Below, in pieces: positions 34,807 through 47,900 of a DNA stretch of 64,000 nt. Where the stretch lies: the NCBI RefSeq assembly GCF_000006405.1, contig NW_003216498.1:726851-790850 (forward strand), in the 5' to 3' direction. Every line of letters begins with the position of its first letter. Within the stretch, counting starts at the first letter, position 1. The position numbers were made by a program, and so were the translations under genes. The notes beneath the pieces are model-generated. The model ran no database searches and was not told where the DNA came from. It saw only the letters and a list, made by a program, of their open reading frames with translations. Source of the DNA: Perkinsus marinus ATCC 50983. Taxonomy: Eukaryota > Perkinsozoa > Perkinsida > Perkinsidae.

Positions 34807-35585
34807 TTACCATCTCATTTCTCATTTGCGAATCGTATGTCTCTACTGCCGATGGGCGTTGCGTTATCCTAGTCACCAGGACGCGCCTCAGTGCATGGGG
34901 AGAGTATGGAGAGAGTAGTGATGCTATCATCAGACTGTCATGAACAACTTGATGATCATAACCACCCGAGAAAGGAGGCCGAAATGGCTAGCTTAAGGCA
35001 GTTCGAGAAGAGACACTAGATACCCACATCACGTTACGGGTGCGGTGACACGGAGGTAAGAGACGCCATCGGCGATTGAGTAATCCAAAGCCGTACGTAC
35101 GGTGTGCGCTCGATAGGTGTACACCATTCGAAAGGAATGCTCCTCGGTATAAGTGATTCGTATCCGAGTTTAACACAATCTCATCGAATATTCGGGGCAC
35201 TTGAAAGAACTCCTAGAGACAATGCGTTACAATGATAATAGACTATCATCACATGGTCATGCCATCGCCTTCATACACTTGGAGAAGTGGATGTCGCTCA
35301 GCAGTGCAACGTAGTAATAACAAACGACGCCTTGTGGTGGTCGGCGTCTCAGAGGCCTGACAGGGACGTTACAAAGGAAGCGATTGAAACTCACCGTACC
35401 GGTTCCTCATCCGCGAACACCTCTTGTATGTGTGAGTGGATCTTCTCAATAGAAACCTAAAGCTATCTACAGCAGTCCCATAGGAGGACTCATTCACCTT
35501 TACAGGATACACCGCTGATTTCACGTCGATATTATCTCGGCGATAAGCAGTCTGCCTCCCTGTAGGGGAGCTTTGAACCATGACC
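34807..35585. other. Intergenic between convergent genes
   Basis: About 780 bp between the Nudix stop (+) and the LRR protein stop (-). No coding block or repeat was recognised. Confidence 0.5.
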
Positions 35586-37495
35586 TTAACACGTTGGGCT
35601 GGCAGGGGAGTGGCTTGGCTGAGCCACCCTAGTCACCTCATTGAGCCCCGCCTCGAGGACCTCTCCCTCGACACTGCAGCCCGTGAAGTCTATGAACTCC
35701 AGCGACCCAGGGGGTTTCCATCCAATACTGTTAGAACCCGGACGAGCCCTCCCTCGGGGGTCAACAGGAGAAGGCTTGCTTCCCCCTGTCCGTTGGACAC
35801 ACTTAGCGAGTGCGGTAGCAGTGACGGCAGTAAGCCCTGTATTATACGATAAGTCTAGGGCCCGTAGAGTCCCCAGGAGCTTCTCCGTCAATGAACATAA
35901 TATAGGGCAGCAAGCGTCATCTAACTTATTTTTGGAGAAGTCCACCACCTAACATGTGATATCGACGAGCCACATCCTGATAGCCGGGGGAACTTGTAAT
36001 TTCCCATGTGATATGGCTGAGCAAATCGTGAGCAACCTGGCTTCCTCCAAATCACAGGCCGACAAGTCTAGCCAAGTGAGATCCCGACACAGTGTGATCA
36101 TCTCCTCGACCATCCCAGGGATTAGCATCTACACCATATGAGGAACATATCTTCAGCTTGACGGCGTTGCATACACTATCGGCAGTTATTCGTAGATTCA
36201 TCAAGCCTGTGACACGGACATGTGATGCCGCCAGACAGCCGAGCCCCGGTTTCCGCATCTAAGCATGGACCTCTCAGCAGCTATGTGAGCCTCCCGTGCA
36301 CTTCCTGTCGACTGGAGCCACCATGAAGTCTCTCACCGTTTACGAAGGCATCAAAGTCTTCATCTGTTAGCCATGGGAAGGGCTTCACATTTTGCTTCAC
36401 CTCGATCTCGAAGGATCTGCAAAGCCATAACACTCCAAGGGCTTGCAGGGCTGTCCTCACAGGAACCCCCGAGCGAAGGCTGGCCCTTTCTGTGCTGGCG
36501 TCTGGTCTATTCGAGTGTGTATCCCGTTTCGATGAAGGCATATCTTTGGTAGTTCCCACCAAGGGAGGGCCCTGGCCTACGGAATCGTTGAAACCTGGTC
36601 CGACGAGCCCACCCCTTCAAAGAGCTGTGCCGGACGTGTAGCTCTCTCCAGCGGACGTCATTAGGAAGGAGTCTCGTCACTATTAAGCTGAACTCAGAGA
36701 TCTTTGGGATCTATCGTGTGCCGCGTAGGAGGTACTTACATGGAAAAAGATAATTCGGCGAGTAACGACCTTCGAAGTATTGTGGAGTCGTCTCCGAGAG
36801 CGGATCCCCATGGGGCCTGGTCCAGCGGCCTGAAACCATTGGAAGAAGGTGAACGGTCGTTGTGAGTTACTCGCCGTTGAGGAAGACACCAGAGCCTCCC
36901 AGCTCAGTGTCCACCACAGCGCACAGATATGGGTTGTCTTTGAGGAATCTTCTCGCACACTGCATGATACCATGATCGTGGTCTGATGGGCTTCACTGAA
37001 AATACCTCAACAGCTCTAAGCTCACATCTCGTGGGTTCCCCTCCCCTAACCCCTAGATCCGCTGTGGACTGAGGATGAGGAGGACCTCCCCCTGCAATAA
37101 GAGTGTCGTTCGCTTCCCTGCTATCTCCCGTCAATAGGCTGATGTATGCCACGAATGACACGAGTTTGAGGATCACCAACAGTGTCCACAGATCGTCAGC
37201 CTTCGTGACGGCTTCCCATCGCCTTAATGATCTCTCTGTCTCTATCAGCGTGGATCGGGCCTGTAAGGCATCGTCGTGAAGTAGGCCATGCAAGGTTCAC
37301 CTCCTCGACTGTCGTAGCCGTCAGTAGCTCCTCAAGGAGTATCTTTTCGATCTGTTTAAACTCGTGTAACTGCAACGATCTCTTTGTCGTCGCCGAAAGA
37401 GGGGTCCTATCACTTGAGGCACACGCATGATTTCGATACCACTCTTCTGCTTCATCGCATCGAACCTCAGCAGAGGAGATAACCACAGCTCCCAT
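35586..37495 (-). CDS. Leucine-rich-repeat (RNI-like) protein of unknown role
   Basis: The minus strand codes from ATG 37495 (MGAVVISSAEVRCDEAEEWY) through a helical stretch ending ATTVEE. A 41-nt intron leads to ARSTLIETERSLRRWEAVTK, then DDLWTLLVILKLVSFVAYIS. Middle exons are unsettled; a plausible one contains KPFPWLTDEDFDAFVNGERL (near 36350). The C-terminal part has LRR-type lines: GLMNLRITADSVCNAVKLKI (near 36200), LRALDLSYNTGLTAVTATAL (near 35850) and SLEFIDFTGCSVEGEV (near 35680), with alternating leucines as in ribonuclease-inhibitor-like repeats. Whether the N-terminal and LRR parts belong to one gene is inferred from strand and spacing. Confidence 0.55.
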
Positions 37496-38408
37496 CACAG
37501 TAGCTCACTCATCCAGCGAGGTCGTCAATAATTTGCCCAGTGTGTCCAGCAATGCCACGAGGCGTCGACAAGGCTCCCTGCGCGCTTGAATGTCTCCTCT
37601 AAACGATGAGGATTGTGAACTTCAGTAGTCCAGTTGTCAGTACCCCCCGGCTAGAGGCTGAAGAATATCCATGCCTTCCGGACCGACTCGGGATAAAAAA
37701 TTACAAGTCCACGAGTGTTCGTGCGGAGGACGTGTAACGTTTGAGATCTCTTCCATTGAGAAGTCTTGTGTCTAACACTACCTTTAGAACTCAACTGTTG
37801 AGTATACTGTGCAGAGTAATAGTTTGGTGAATGTTACATGAGAAACGGTATGGACCGTAGTAGCGGCAGTCATTGAAACCCCAACAACAGGGGTATCTCA
37901 TGATAGCGTCATGCGAGGCCAGTGTGGTAAAATTTGCGTATAATCAACCACATGTGTTGGTGACAATAACAAAACTCTGAGGAAATTTGGTCAGTTTCTA
38001 TACACTTTTCTCCCGACTCGTACACAAACTGCTGATGAAATTTTTGAGCTCAGCTGAGGCAAGCAAGCATATTTTGCAGCACTGTGGAGGCTGACTCCTC
38101 GTCACCAAGATGTCATTAATATCGATCTGAAATATCTGCAGCCGTCACCGTAGGTAACCTGTCAGACACTCAGTTGAGCGTCATCTCGCATAGTCGGACG
38201 AGAGGTAGCAGTAGTAGCACCGAATAAGAAGGGCCGACTCCAGGTGACGTCGCGCAGTACGTACCCCTCGTTGAGGAATTGATAGTGTACGCAAGATTGC
38301 AAGTTGCACCGGCGTGCGACAGCGACGTTGGAATCGTGCACCTGAACTAAATACAAACCCTTCCCTTGCTAGTGTCCTTTATTGCCTTTGCGTCCCTCTG
38401 CGCTGCTA
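37496..38408. other. Intergenic containing interspersed element copy 9
   Basis: Divergent promoter region between the LRR gene (-) and the CAF1-like gene (+). Apart from the element at 37935-38084, a short minus-strand frame (38356-38162) is open but without motif. Confidence 0.5.
37935..38084 (+). mobile_element. Interspersed intron element, copy 9
   Basis: It matches the family from TAATCAACCACATGTGTTGG through TTTCTATACACTTTTC to CTCAGCTGAGGCAAGCAAG and GCAGCACTG. It is not clearly inside an intron; it is 325 bp upstream of the CAF1-like start codon. Confidence 0.75.
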
Positions 38409-39969
38409 ATGAGATATTTGGACTACAACCAACAAGCAGCTCGCGTGTTGAGCGCTGTTTCCTTGGGGGCACCCAACTGCCCTGAGTGCCCTGTGGGGGA
38501 TCCGGGGGGCGGTGGAGGCGATGGGTGTAGTAGCCGAGATAAGCCTCAAGTTGTGGACGTCTGGGCTTATAATTTTGAGGAGGAAGCTGAAATCATGCGT
38601 AACGTGGTGGAGAAGTATCCTTACATAGCGATGGACGTCAGACTGCCTGGGATCGTTGCGAGACCAACTGGTACGTAGGGGAGGGGGGTTGGAAGGAATT
38701 CTATGGTCGCACTTGTGGCGTAGTCGTGGAGATATTCTTAGAGAGCCATACCATCTCTTTCGCAATTCAGGTCCTTTCGAGAATACAGACGAGTACAACT
38801 ACCGGTTCATGAAGGCAAATGTGGATCTTGTGAAGATAGTACAAGTATGCTTTTCCTTTGCCGACGCTCGAGGGAACTGTGCACCCCATCCACTCCTGGG
38901 TCCTGGGAGATGTTGCTGGAAACTTAATTTCAAGTTCAACTTGCTGACTGATCTCTATGCGGCCGACAGGGTTGAAGTACTGGGCAGTTCGGTCGAAGTT
39001 GGCGGTGCCGGGCTTGATTTTGCAGCTACCATGCACAGAGGCATTGAGCATGAGGCTTTTGGGGAGTTCCTTATGTCCAGTGGAATCGTTTTGTCAGAGG
39101 AAGTTGCGTGGCTGGTCAGCTCTGGTGGTATCGTCTTCGCATCTCTGCTTAAAATCCTCACTGGGAAGCCCTTGCCGGATCATCATAGTCAATTCAGCGA
39201 GCTCGTGGCGGAGTATTTTCCGAGGCTCTATGATATCAAACTGCTGGGCAGAGACCCCGCCGTGGCAGGCCCCAGTTACTCTGCGTATGAGCTGGGTGAT
39301 ACCATACGTATCGTTGACGCATTTTTCGGTAACCTCGACAGACCGGGTGATGAGGATTGTTCGACAAGCTCGAGTAGGACGAGTGGTGGTAGCGTTATGA
39401 CGGCGTCTAGTGGGGAAGACAGCGCTCAGCACTACTCCAAGTCGCTGTGGCGTAGCTCTATATATAAGTGTGGTACTACTAGTGTTAATGTTGAACACCC
39501 TCCTGATTCTCGCGCGTGTATCGACAACTCGCTACATTCCCGTCGGAGGCTCGAAGCTGCCCTTTTGCTGATAGCTCCATCTGCTAAGAATAGTGATCCT
39601 ACTGGTCCACGTACTATCGCCAATAACAGTGGAATGATCTTCGCTACACCGGGCAAGACTATGGGGAGAGCTCCACCGCCGCCGCCACCACCATCTGCTA
39701 AGCCAAGATGTGTCCCTGCGGGGCCTCCTCCTCCGCCGCCTCCTCCAATGCCACCAGTGGGTTACCGAGGACCACCACCGGCAATTCCACCACCACCTCC
39801 TCCGCCAGTGCCGCCACCCCCTCCGGCTTCCTTTGAGCATCGACAGCATCACCCATCTGGTCCTAGTGGTGGACGACTTGGTGGATTCAACGGTCCTAAT
39901 GGTAAGCTGCTGCGTTATGAAGGTCCGCCACCTCCTATACGAGTGCACACATCTCGAGGGGGGATATAG
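38409..39969 (+). CDS. CAF1/CNOT7-like protein with degenerate active site and polyproline tail
   Basis: Two exons, 38409-38670 and 38771-39969 (100-nt intron), encode 486 residues. The CAF1 fold is evident: VWAYNFEEEAEIMRNVVEKY, YIAMDVRLPGIVARPTG, NVDLVKIVQVCFSFADARGN, WKLNFKFNLLTDLYAADRVE, EAFGEFLMSSGIVLSEEVAW, SLLKILTGKPLP and FPRLYDIKLLG. In active CAF1 enzymes the second block reads MDTEFPG; here the Glu is Arg (residue 78). The HSGYDFGYL block reads SSGGIVFAS, so the catalytic Asp is Val, and the downstream Asp/Glu region is not recognisable. The last 150 residues are serine-rich, then proline-rich (runs of 7-9 Pro), unlike the usual 280-residue family. It is probably a non-catalytic CCR4-NOT-type scaffold; that is inference. 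Confidence 0.85.
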
Positions 39970-41930
39970 TTTGGAGGTTCTCGCCCTCAAGATGCGCGAC
40001 TTCTGCTGTGATGGCCCTTTCATCTCTATTGTGGAGCGATGAAGACTGTCGAGGTTCCCATATTGCTTCACATGTCGTTCTGTCGTTCAATGGTGATATC
40101 ACAAGTCTATTTCTATTTGTCGAGACGCCTACTAGTATATGGCGACTACTCCAGTCCTCAATTTGGTGATAGCACATCTATTTCCCCTCGAGATCTGTCG
40201 TCCCCCTCTACTCGTCATTCTCTGTATTATTACCTCCCCGATATAGTTAATCTCTGTAACATGCTGAATCTTTGATATTGTTTTATTTGCGTATTAGTTG
40301 TCGTTGTCGATGATGATGATGATGACGGTCATGATGACCATGAATTACAGATGGATTATGATTTGATGAGGTTCATTCACACTATTGCTGATGGCTCCGA
40401 CACCACCAATGCTAGATTATTCCACGACGAAAGCAGCATACATGTTTCTAGTGAAGTGGTTGGAGCTTTTGTATCGAGAGATCGCTACTATATTGTAACG
40501 TGAATACTATTATCATCGGCTATTGGAGGCTGCTACTGCGAGTTCTATGAATCGTACCGTTGCGGCCCCTTTAGCACTTGTCAACTTGCCCTACCGCCCG
40601 TCACAGTTAATGAAATGGGTTTACTATTTTTTACAGTGTGACTATTAGCATTATTACCACCATTATCTCTGTAGCATCACTTACCTGTTGTTATGGCTGC
40701 AACATTCCACGTTGTATTCTCTCGTGGTGATTCATGCTATGGTCAATGCTGTTATTCACGTTATGTTCATAGAACCATTGATACTACTTAATGGAGTCAT
40801 ACTCTCTCATTCCTCGATACCGTTGCGTCAGCATTTGTATGCTCACTTTGAACCACTCATTTTCATTGCCATCTTCTCAGCAGCGAACTCGGTTGTATCT
40901 ACAGCTCCGGCTTTGATTCGGTTGAGAGTCGCATGCTGATTTGATACTGCTGTCTCATTGAATATGTATACAAATCGTCTTCCTCATCAGCATTGTAGTA
41001 ATGGTCGAAGGCTCGGTGATACCTCTCACTGTGAAGAACCTCCACCTTTTGTTCTATTGCTTCGTTGCTGTATAGATCAATGAGGGTACATTGAGCGTCT
41101 ACCTCATATCCCAATAGATAATCTGCTGAAAGCTACGTTGAATACTAGACTGTTGCGTTACATAGTTTGGAAGGCTAGCATGATTGTTAAAAATATGAGA
41201 ATCTCATCGAGTACGATGTTCAGGGAGTAGTGTCATGGTTGAAATGGAAAAGTTGGTGTCTCCACGGGAATTGTTAGAGGAAAAAGTATTCTGAGATTAC
41301 AATTCTAATGTGTTCAACTAATCGGACGAGAATGTAGTAGCGGCTTGTGCAGTGGTGTATAGTGTATAGATATGAATGCGGTGACGCTATAATGAATATT
41401 GAGTGTTCGATCACGATCAGTTTTCACAAGGAGTAAGGTAGTTCCGCGTCGTAGGTGGTTTTGCCCTAGTATATGAATCATCAATAAAGTCATGCTATAC
41501 TCAACCCGTTACGAACTAATTACTATACCATCCATTATTTTAATCATCCCCTTCGGGATTTCGGTCAGGGAACAAATTTGGGCATTTCCTACAGAAAGAA
41601 CCCCTAGCATAGGAGTAAGGAAAGGGTGGTGTAGTACACAAACTATATGTATGGTATGTACTTGGGAAGTACACAAACCCTATGCTCCCCTCTCATGCCT
41701 CATGCTACTTCGAATTAACCATTACCAACTATGGATGTTTCCCATCGAGCCGATGATGGGTGTCTATCATGAACCCCTCTCAACCCGGGGAAAAATGTGA
41801 TTCCTGATCATTACATTCGCCTACTTGCCCGCGATACGTTGTTCTACTGCGTCCTCAATGATAGGTGTAGGGGACTCCCAAAAACCCAACATATTCCATA
41901 GTGACTTGACACGACCACATGTGGAGTTCA
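39970..41930. other. Intergenic between convergent genes
   Basis: About 2 kb between the CAF1-like stop (+) and the dynein stop (-). It contains a short GAT repeat near 40310-40325 and AT-rich non-coding sequence. Open frames such as plus 41492-41800 have no motif. Confidence 0.5.
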
Positions 41931-44900
41931 TCAGGCAATGGATAGTAGAAGGGCTGTGCCCCTCTTCGTCCAAAAAGCTGCATCATGCTCACCAGCTTCG
42001 AGGTCTACCCAAATCATAAAGCTAGGCCTCTCCCTAGTCCCTGTTCTGATGGGATACAGGTATAGGGGACACGAGTATGTGTGGGTAACGCCGTGCTCAG
42101 ACGTCTTCTTCTTCGCTACTGGTTTGAAGTGTACGATGGGGATTGGCGAGAACAACTGCATTGGCTCTGGCTCAGCCAAATGGCTGTGCTGTACGTCCCA
42201 TGAGGCTCCTTCCAGAATCATCTTCGACACATAAGCACCCTCCTTGGGGGCCGCCGTTATCGTCACGTCGTCATGGACCTGATGCAGAATAATACGGTCA
42301 GAGCCCGGGTGTGGATTCAGTGCACACCTGCAAGACTACGAAGTCAAAGGAGAACGTATCGACGCTGACCATATTCTTTCTAGCCGAGAGCTGTAATACG
42401 GCCGTCAGGAAGCCGGTGGGATAAGTAAGACCACCAAGCCAGAAGACTTTAGGCGTCTCCTGGAGACCCCATTGTGACAGTTGACTGACACGAGAAATCA
42501 AATCAACGGTCCAAGCGCTGAGTGGCTTCAGTGACGGATACGCGCTGTGCCAGGCATTCGGGACCTGCAACAGTCATATTCGATGGGGATACAGCACAAC
42601 AACTCCCTCGCATAGCACGGAACCGAGTGCTTACTTTCCCCTCAGAGAGCGACTGCATCACAGATTCTTGTTCCTCCGATATCACGACAAAGCCCGCGAT
42701 GCCTTTCTTCAATTCGTGGATTGACACGCGAACCTTCCGCAACAGGAGATTATATCTGAGCACACCACAGGAAGGCAATAAAATTCATAAGCAACTGTCG
42801 ACCTCTCTATCTCTTGAAGGAGGACTATCTTCAAAGGGCTACTGTCCCCTTCATTGCGGCTTGCTATATCGTCAAAGTCGATGTCCTCCGGGAGTTTCTC
42901 CAGCAGATTATCACACACTTTCATGACCACATCGTCCTTCGTGCCGCTACTCCCCGCATCGCCTAATAGAATTCATCACTAGTCGCCAGCATACGCGTGC
43001 TGCCGTACTATCATCTGCCTGGGCTGCCTCTTCAACCGGCTGGATTGAGATGACGGTATTCAGTAACTACAGCGGCAGCAATGAGGGTGACTCTGAAACA
43101 GACCTCGAGATCCTACCGTTTCTGCATCTGCTAGAGCAGAGCTGATCTCGGCATTGACATGCTGGCCGAATGCTTCTGGCGGCTCGTTGAAGGGCAACTC
43201 CCTCACGTACATACGGTATCTGATAGAAATTGGAATTGTCAAGCCAAGCAAGTGGGCCTACCCGTTGAGGGTGGTCTCTTCTGGTATGTAATAGGTAGGC
43301 AAAGGCGACAGAGAGAAGCTAGCAGAAGTGATAGCCTCAGGACAGAAGAACTCATCGACGTATGCCCGTAATAGTTTATTGTCAGGGTACTCAGTCACTC
43401 GCCCCCCGTAATTGGCGTCAGCGATAAGGTAGCGTATCGCCGCCCAAGGTATCTCATTCGGGTACTCATCCAAATACATGGCCAGAATGTTCTCGCAAAT
43501 ATCAAAGTCGGAATCATTGAAATCATAAGGAACATTCCAACCCAAATTTTTGAATTTCTTCCGCTCCAGTAGAATCGCATGAAACCACACCAGAGAGAAT
43601 AGCAGCTTGCGATACTCGTTAGCTTGCGTGCAACGCGTGAACTGGTCTTCAGTCAGGTTGATCAGTAGCCTCGCCATGTTGGCCTTCAACCCCCTAGGAG
43701 GCTCAGTTGTCATCTTCATACACATCTGCAGGAGTGCGATGGGGAACTTGGGCGTCGGGTCGGACGACAACCACAGCCTGAACATATCATGTGGCGTCTT
43801 CTCCTCGAGTTCATGCACCACGAGCTTCTCTAACGCTGGCAGCCACGAGACGGACAAATGGCAGTTCGCAAGGAAGACCCAGAAGCCCGCTTCCACCCCA
43901 TGCCGGAGCATGGCCTCAGCTTTGGGGGCTTGCCCCTGTCCAAGTGATATCGTCTTCCATTCAGTGTCTCTGCTGACCGCCAGACCGCGGAGAAGGGGTG
44001 TCGGGTCCATGCCAGGGCTCAGAACGAACACCAGCGGCATCCGGGCATCACTTTCATCATAGATCGCTTCGAGGTCGAAGTTGGGCGGCTCCACGAATCT
44101 CGAACCCATTTTGGCCGTCACAAACTTCCCAACTGCAGGGAGGACTCTATCAGTCCGCATAGCACGTACCAGCACGAGCTTCTGCAAAGGATCTAGTCTA
44201 GACTCCCACTCGCCAGGGAGAGGCTCATTCTCCGGCTCGGAGGCCATATACCTGTGAGGACTACTATCAGCATCGTCGAGCAGCGACCGACCAGCGTTTC
44301 CACTCCCGCAGCCCTTGCTCGAGTGATGCCTGGAAGCCCGTGAACGCGTCTGGAGAGGCTACTGCCAGAGATGTGATGTTATCCCAGCACACCGGACTGA
44401 TCCAATCCGGTGATGGGTTAGCAGCCTGACACAGCGACTGCACCACACAAGCAGAATACTCCCCTACCTGAGTTGACCTGTCCAACGTCTGGCCACCTCG
44501 AAGGAAGAAGCTGAACTCGTTAGCAGAAAGTTCATCCTTGCTGGCCAGAATGCGAGTCGTTATTTGCAATGACAGGAGAAGCTTGTGCCTCTCGAATAGC
44601 GCTCGAGAGGCGAACCGGTAGACTGCCAACGTATGGTAATTATTGAGAACCTAAAGCCGCTGCATCAAAGCCCTCTATGATCCTGTGTACACCACCGGGT
44701 ACCTCGACACGCTCGTCCACTCCACACGTCATCGGATGCTGCTCCGAAGATTTGTCAATACTCGTTTGGAAGAGCTTGATGTAGGGCTCCAAGGCAAACT
44801 ACCACATGATCCGCATACACTGTGGATGACAACCACAAACCGACCGACCTGGTACATGGGGTCCACCGTGACCAAGTCATTGAGGACGAAGAACAGCGTT

Positions 44901-47900
44901 GCAGCACGATCGCCACATGACTTGTAGTTCTCTCGAGCGCTGTCAATTTGCATCATGGTTTTCTCAGCATCTTCCACCTACAGAGAGACTCACCCCAAAG
45001 AGACATTGAGAAATCTAGACGACCGCTTGCCTGCTCAGTGACAGCCTCGCTGATGGTCTTCGACTCGTTAAGAGTATTCACCAGATTGAGATCATCAAGT
45101 AGTGAACCCTTGCTCTCAGACAACAAGCGGAGGATCTCATTCTCTAGCTCAACCAGACGATTCTTGCCCTTTGAAACCTGAAGGAACGCCCACTCCTCCG
45201 TACGACCAACATCGCCGGGCTTACCCGAACGACCAGGTCTCCTTTCTGCTGCTCCAACTGCGGCTCTTCCTTCTTCACAACGACACCGAGCAACTGGCTC
45301 GACAGCCCCTCCTCAACAACAACGAAGTTGACTATAGTAGTCTTTGTAGAGACCTCCGGAGTGTAATGAGGATTCCCCAGCTTTGTAGTCAGGTAGAACT
45401 TGAAGTCCGCATTATAGAACAGCGTGGATTCGCCGATTTGGATGCTCAGACTTCCTCCAGTGTTGATGATGTTTTTGGCCAGGACCGGCTCGAGCGATGG
45501 GTCCAGATCCTCACCCACGTTCTCCATCAAGCAGGGCTTCCCATACTCAATCGCTCGCTCTATGGTTCGCATAAAGTTCGCTGTATTCGGATCGAATATC
45601 TTCAGGTCATTCTGGCTCTCCATGTCTCGGATCCATCGGTTCGCTTGGTTCTGCGGGTCCACCATCAAAGGCCACCGTCGGGACTTCGTCACCAACACTC
45701 CATTCTCCGTCGAAAATCGATCAGTCGGTAGCCCCTACATGATGGAGCTATACATAATGGAGATTCCCCTCGGCCCTCACCTGCAGGTTCCATGTTCTCA
45801 CTTCCGCCGGGTCAGCCATGAAGTCTTGGAAGTCGAAATCGTCCGAAAAGGGTATCGCCAACTCCTGGACCATCGGCATCCACTTATCCTGGACCAAGTC
45901 GTCCCTCATAGCCGATCCGAAGGGCCCGGCGTAGCTCTGGAAAGCAGCGGCAACCTGAGCCCAACATCCTCGTCAACCAAGTGGGAGCAGCAGGCAGTAG
46001 CAGCCTACCAAACAATCTCCGACGAGATGACCGATTCGCTGATCATAGTCCTCGAGACTGACTTCCCATCGATCCTTCTCACCAGCCAAACCAGACACGA
46101 GCTTCTCAGCTCGGTCCAGTTTCGACTTCAGATCTTCCGCCTAGGCATATCAAGTCAGCTCATTCACAGCGACAATGCCATACCTGCTTCGTTAGAGTCT
46201 CCTTGGCATCATTACTCTCGTCGAATTGATTCTTGAGGCCAGCCAGAGTCTCCTGGACAATCCGCAGTTTCTCCATAGCCTCAGCGAGCTGCCTCTGCTT
46301 AGATTGGAGTGTCTCAGCTGCACGATGCAGCTTCAGCCGCTTCGGCTCCACCTCTCGGAACACCTCTGCATATACCTGCGTCACAAGCGAATTACACCAG
46401 AGACGGAAAGGGAGAGACAACTGTAGCGCCTCACCTTCATAGCATGTACCCATTGGCAGAGGGCTCCAGCAGCTACGCTAACCTTCCCTACAGCAGTTGG
46501 AGTGAACGCTGGATCCTTCGTAAACCTGATAACATGAATACACGTGGACGCTTCATCGAAAAATGTACTTCTCGATCTTCTTCACGGTCGCATTTGAGAT
46601 GTTATCCTTATCGAAGGTCTTGATTTTGTGGAGGAAACTGACGTCATTGAGCTCAAGCTTAGCCTGGGCCCAGGTTGGGGCCTTCTCCATCACAGTCATC
46701 ACAGCACACATAGTCTTCATCACCAACTCCGGGGGTTTGGCATACACCTAAGACAAGGCCAACCCATGCGACGATGCCTCGGGGCTTCCAGCAACGTATT
46801 ACCTTCACTTCCGCAATAGCCTTCTTATCGAGCTTATTCAATGCGTCCTCAGATGCCTGTAACGCCGGCATGGCCTTGTCTAGGTCAGCTTGAGCATCAG
46901 CCGCGAGGACCTGCGATAGGCAAATATGGAACTCTAAACGCTGCTGCAGTGCCCTCCCCTCACCTCTGTCTCTTTGGTCTCGGCCTGGATCCGGACCTCA
47001 TCGGCTCTGACGACCTTCTCCTGCTCCGCTGCATTTGCCCTCTTCTCGACAATAACAACCATGAGCTCTTGACACTCCTTCTGCTTCTTCGACACGATTT
47101 CCTACACAGCCATGCCAATGTAGCTATCTATTCACTGTGATGACATGGGCACCCAACGAGGGCAGAACAAGAGCTTCCGAGCCTGCAAGGTCAGATACCA
47201 ACAGCTCCCGCGGCCTCGGATCATCGCATAGATAAAAGTCATCCGACATTTTTCCAGTCGAGAATGTAATCACACCCATCCATCACCTGATTCTTCTCCA
47301 GTACGATGCTCATCTCCTCGACTTGAGTTCGGGCTTCCATCAGCTTCGACAAACCATTGCGGAGTTTGTCTGCTGATCCTCCAATCGCTTCACCTTTTTC
47401 CCTCAAAGCAGTCACGTAGCCTTGAACCTGAACCGCCATTTGTCATTCTCTAGCTATTGCCGTGTGCTGTTCACCAGCTCGAGGTAGTTGGTGGGGGTCA
47501 CGTAATTGTGCCTCTTCTGCGTTTCCAACATTATGTCACTAAATTCCACCACTGCAGTGTGGGCTGTCCCGAACACTGATGCAACGTTGGCCACGTGTGC
47601 AGGCGGCAGCCCTAGGAGTACACCCACTCACAGCACTTCCGCTCCGACATCAGCCGCCCACCTGGAGCTCCAGTGAGGAACTTCATGGCAACCTCCGTGA
47701 GGGCCTCATTGGGCCACGGCAGGAACCAATCAATGGTTGAGCAATTGACCAGAGACGGATACCTGTGAAATCATCCAACCCCACAGCCGCACCGGAGTCT
47801 GCTCACATGCGGCAGTAATTCCTGAAGCTATCTCCTATTGGACTCGCACAGAATACCACATGGAGGTTCTCTCGAATTCTCGATAGGAAGAAGTCATAGA

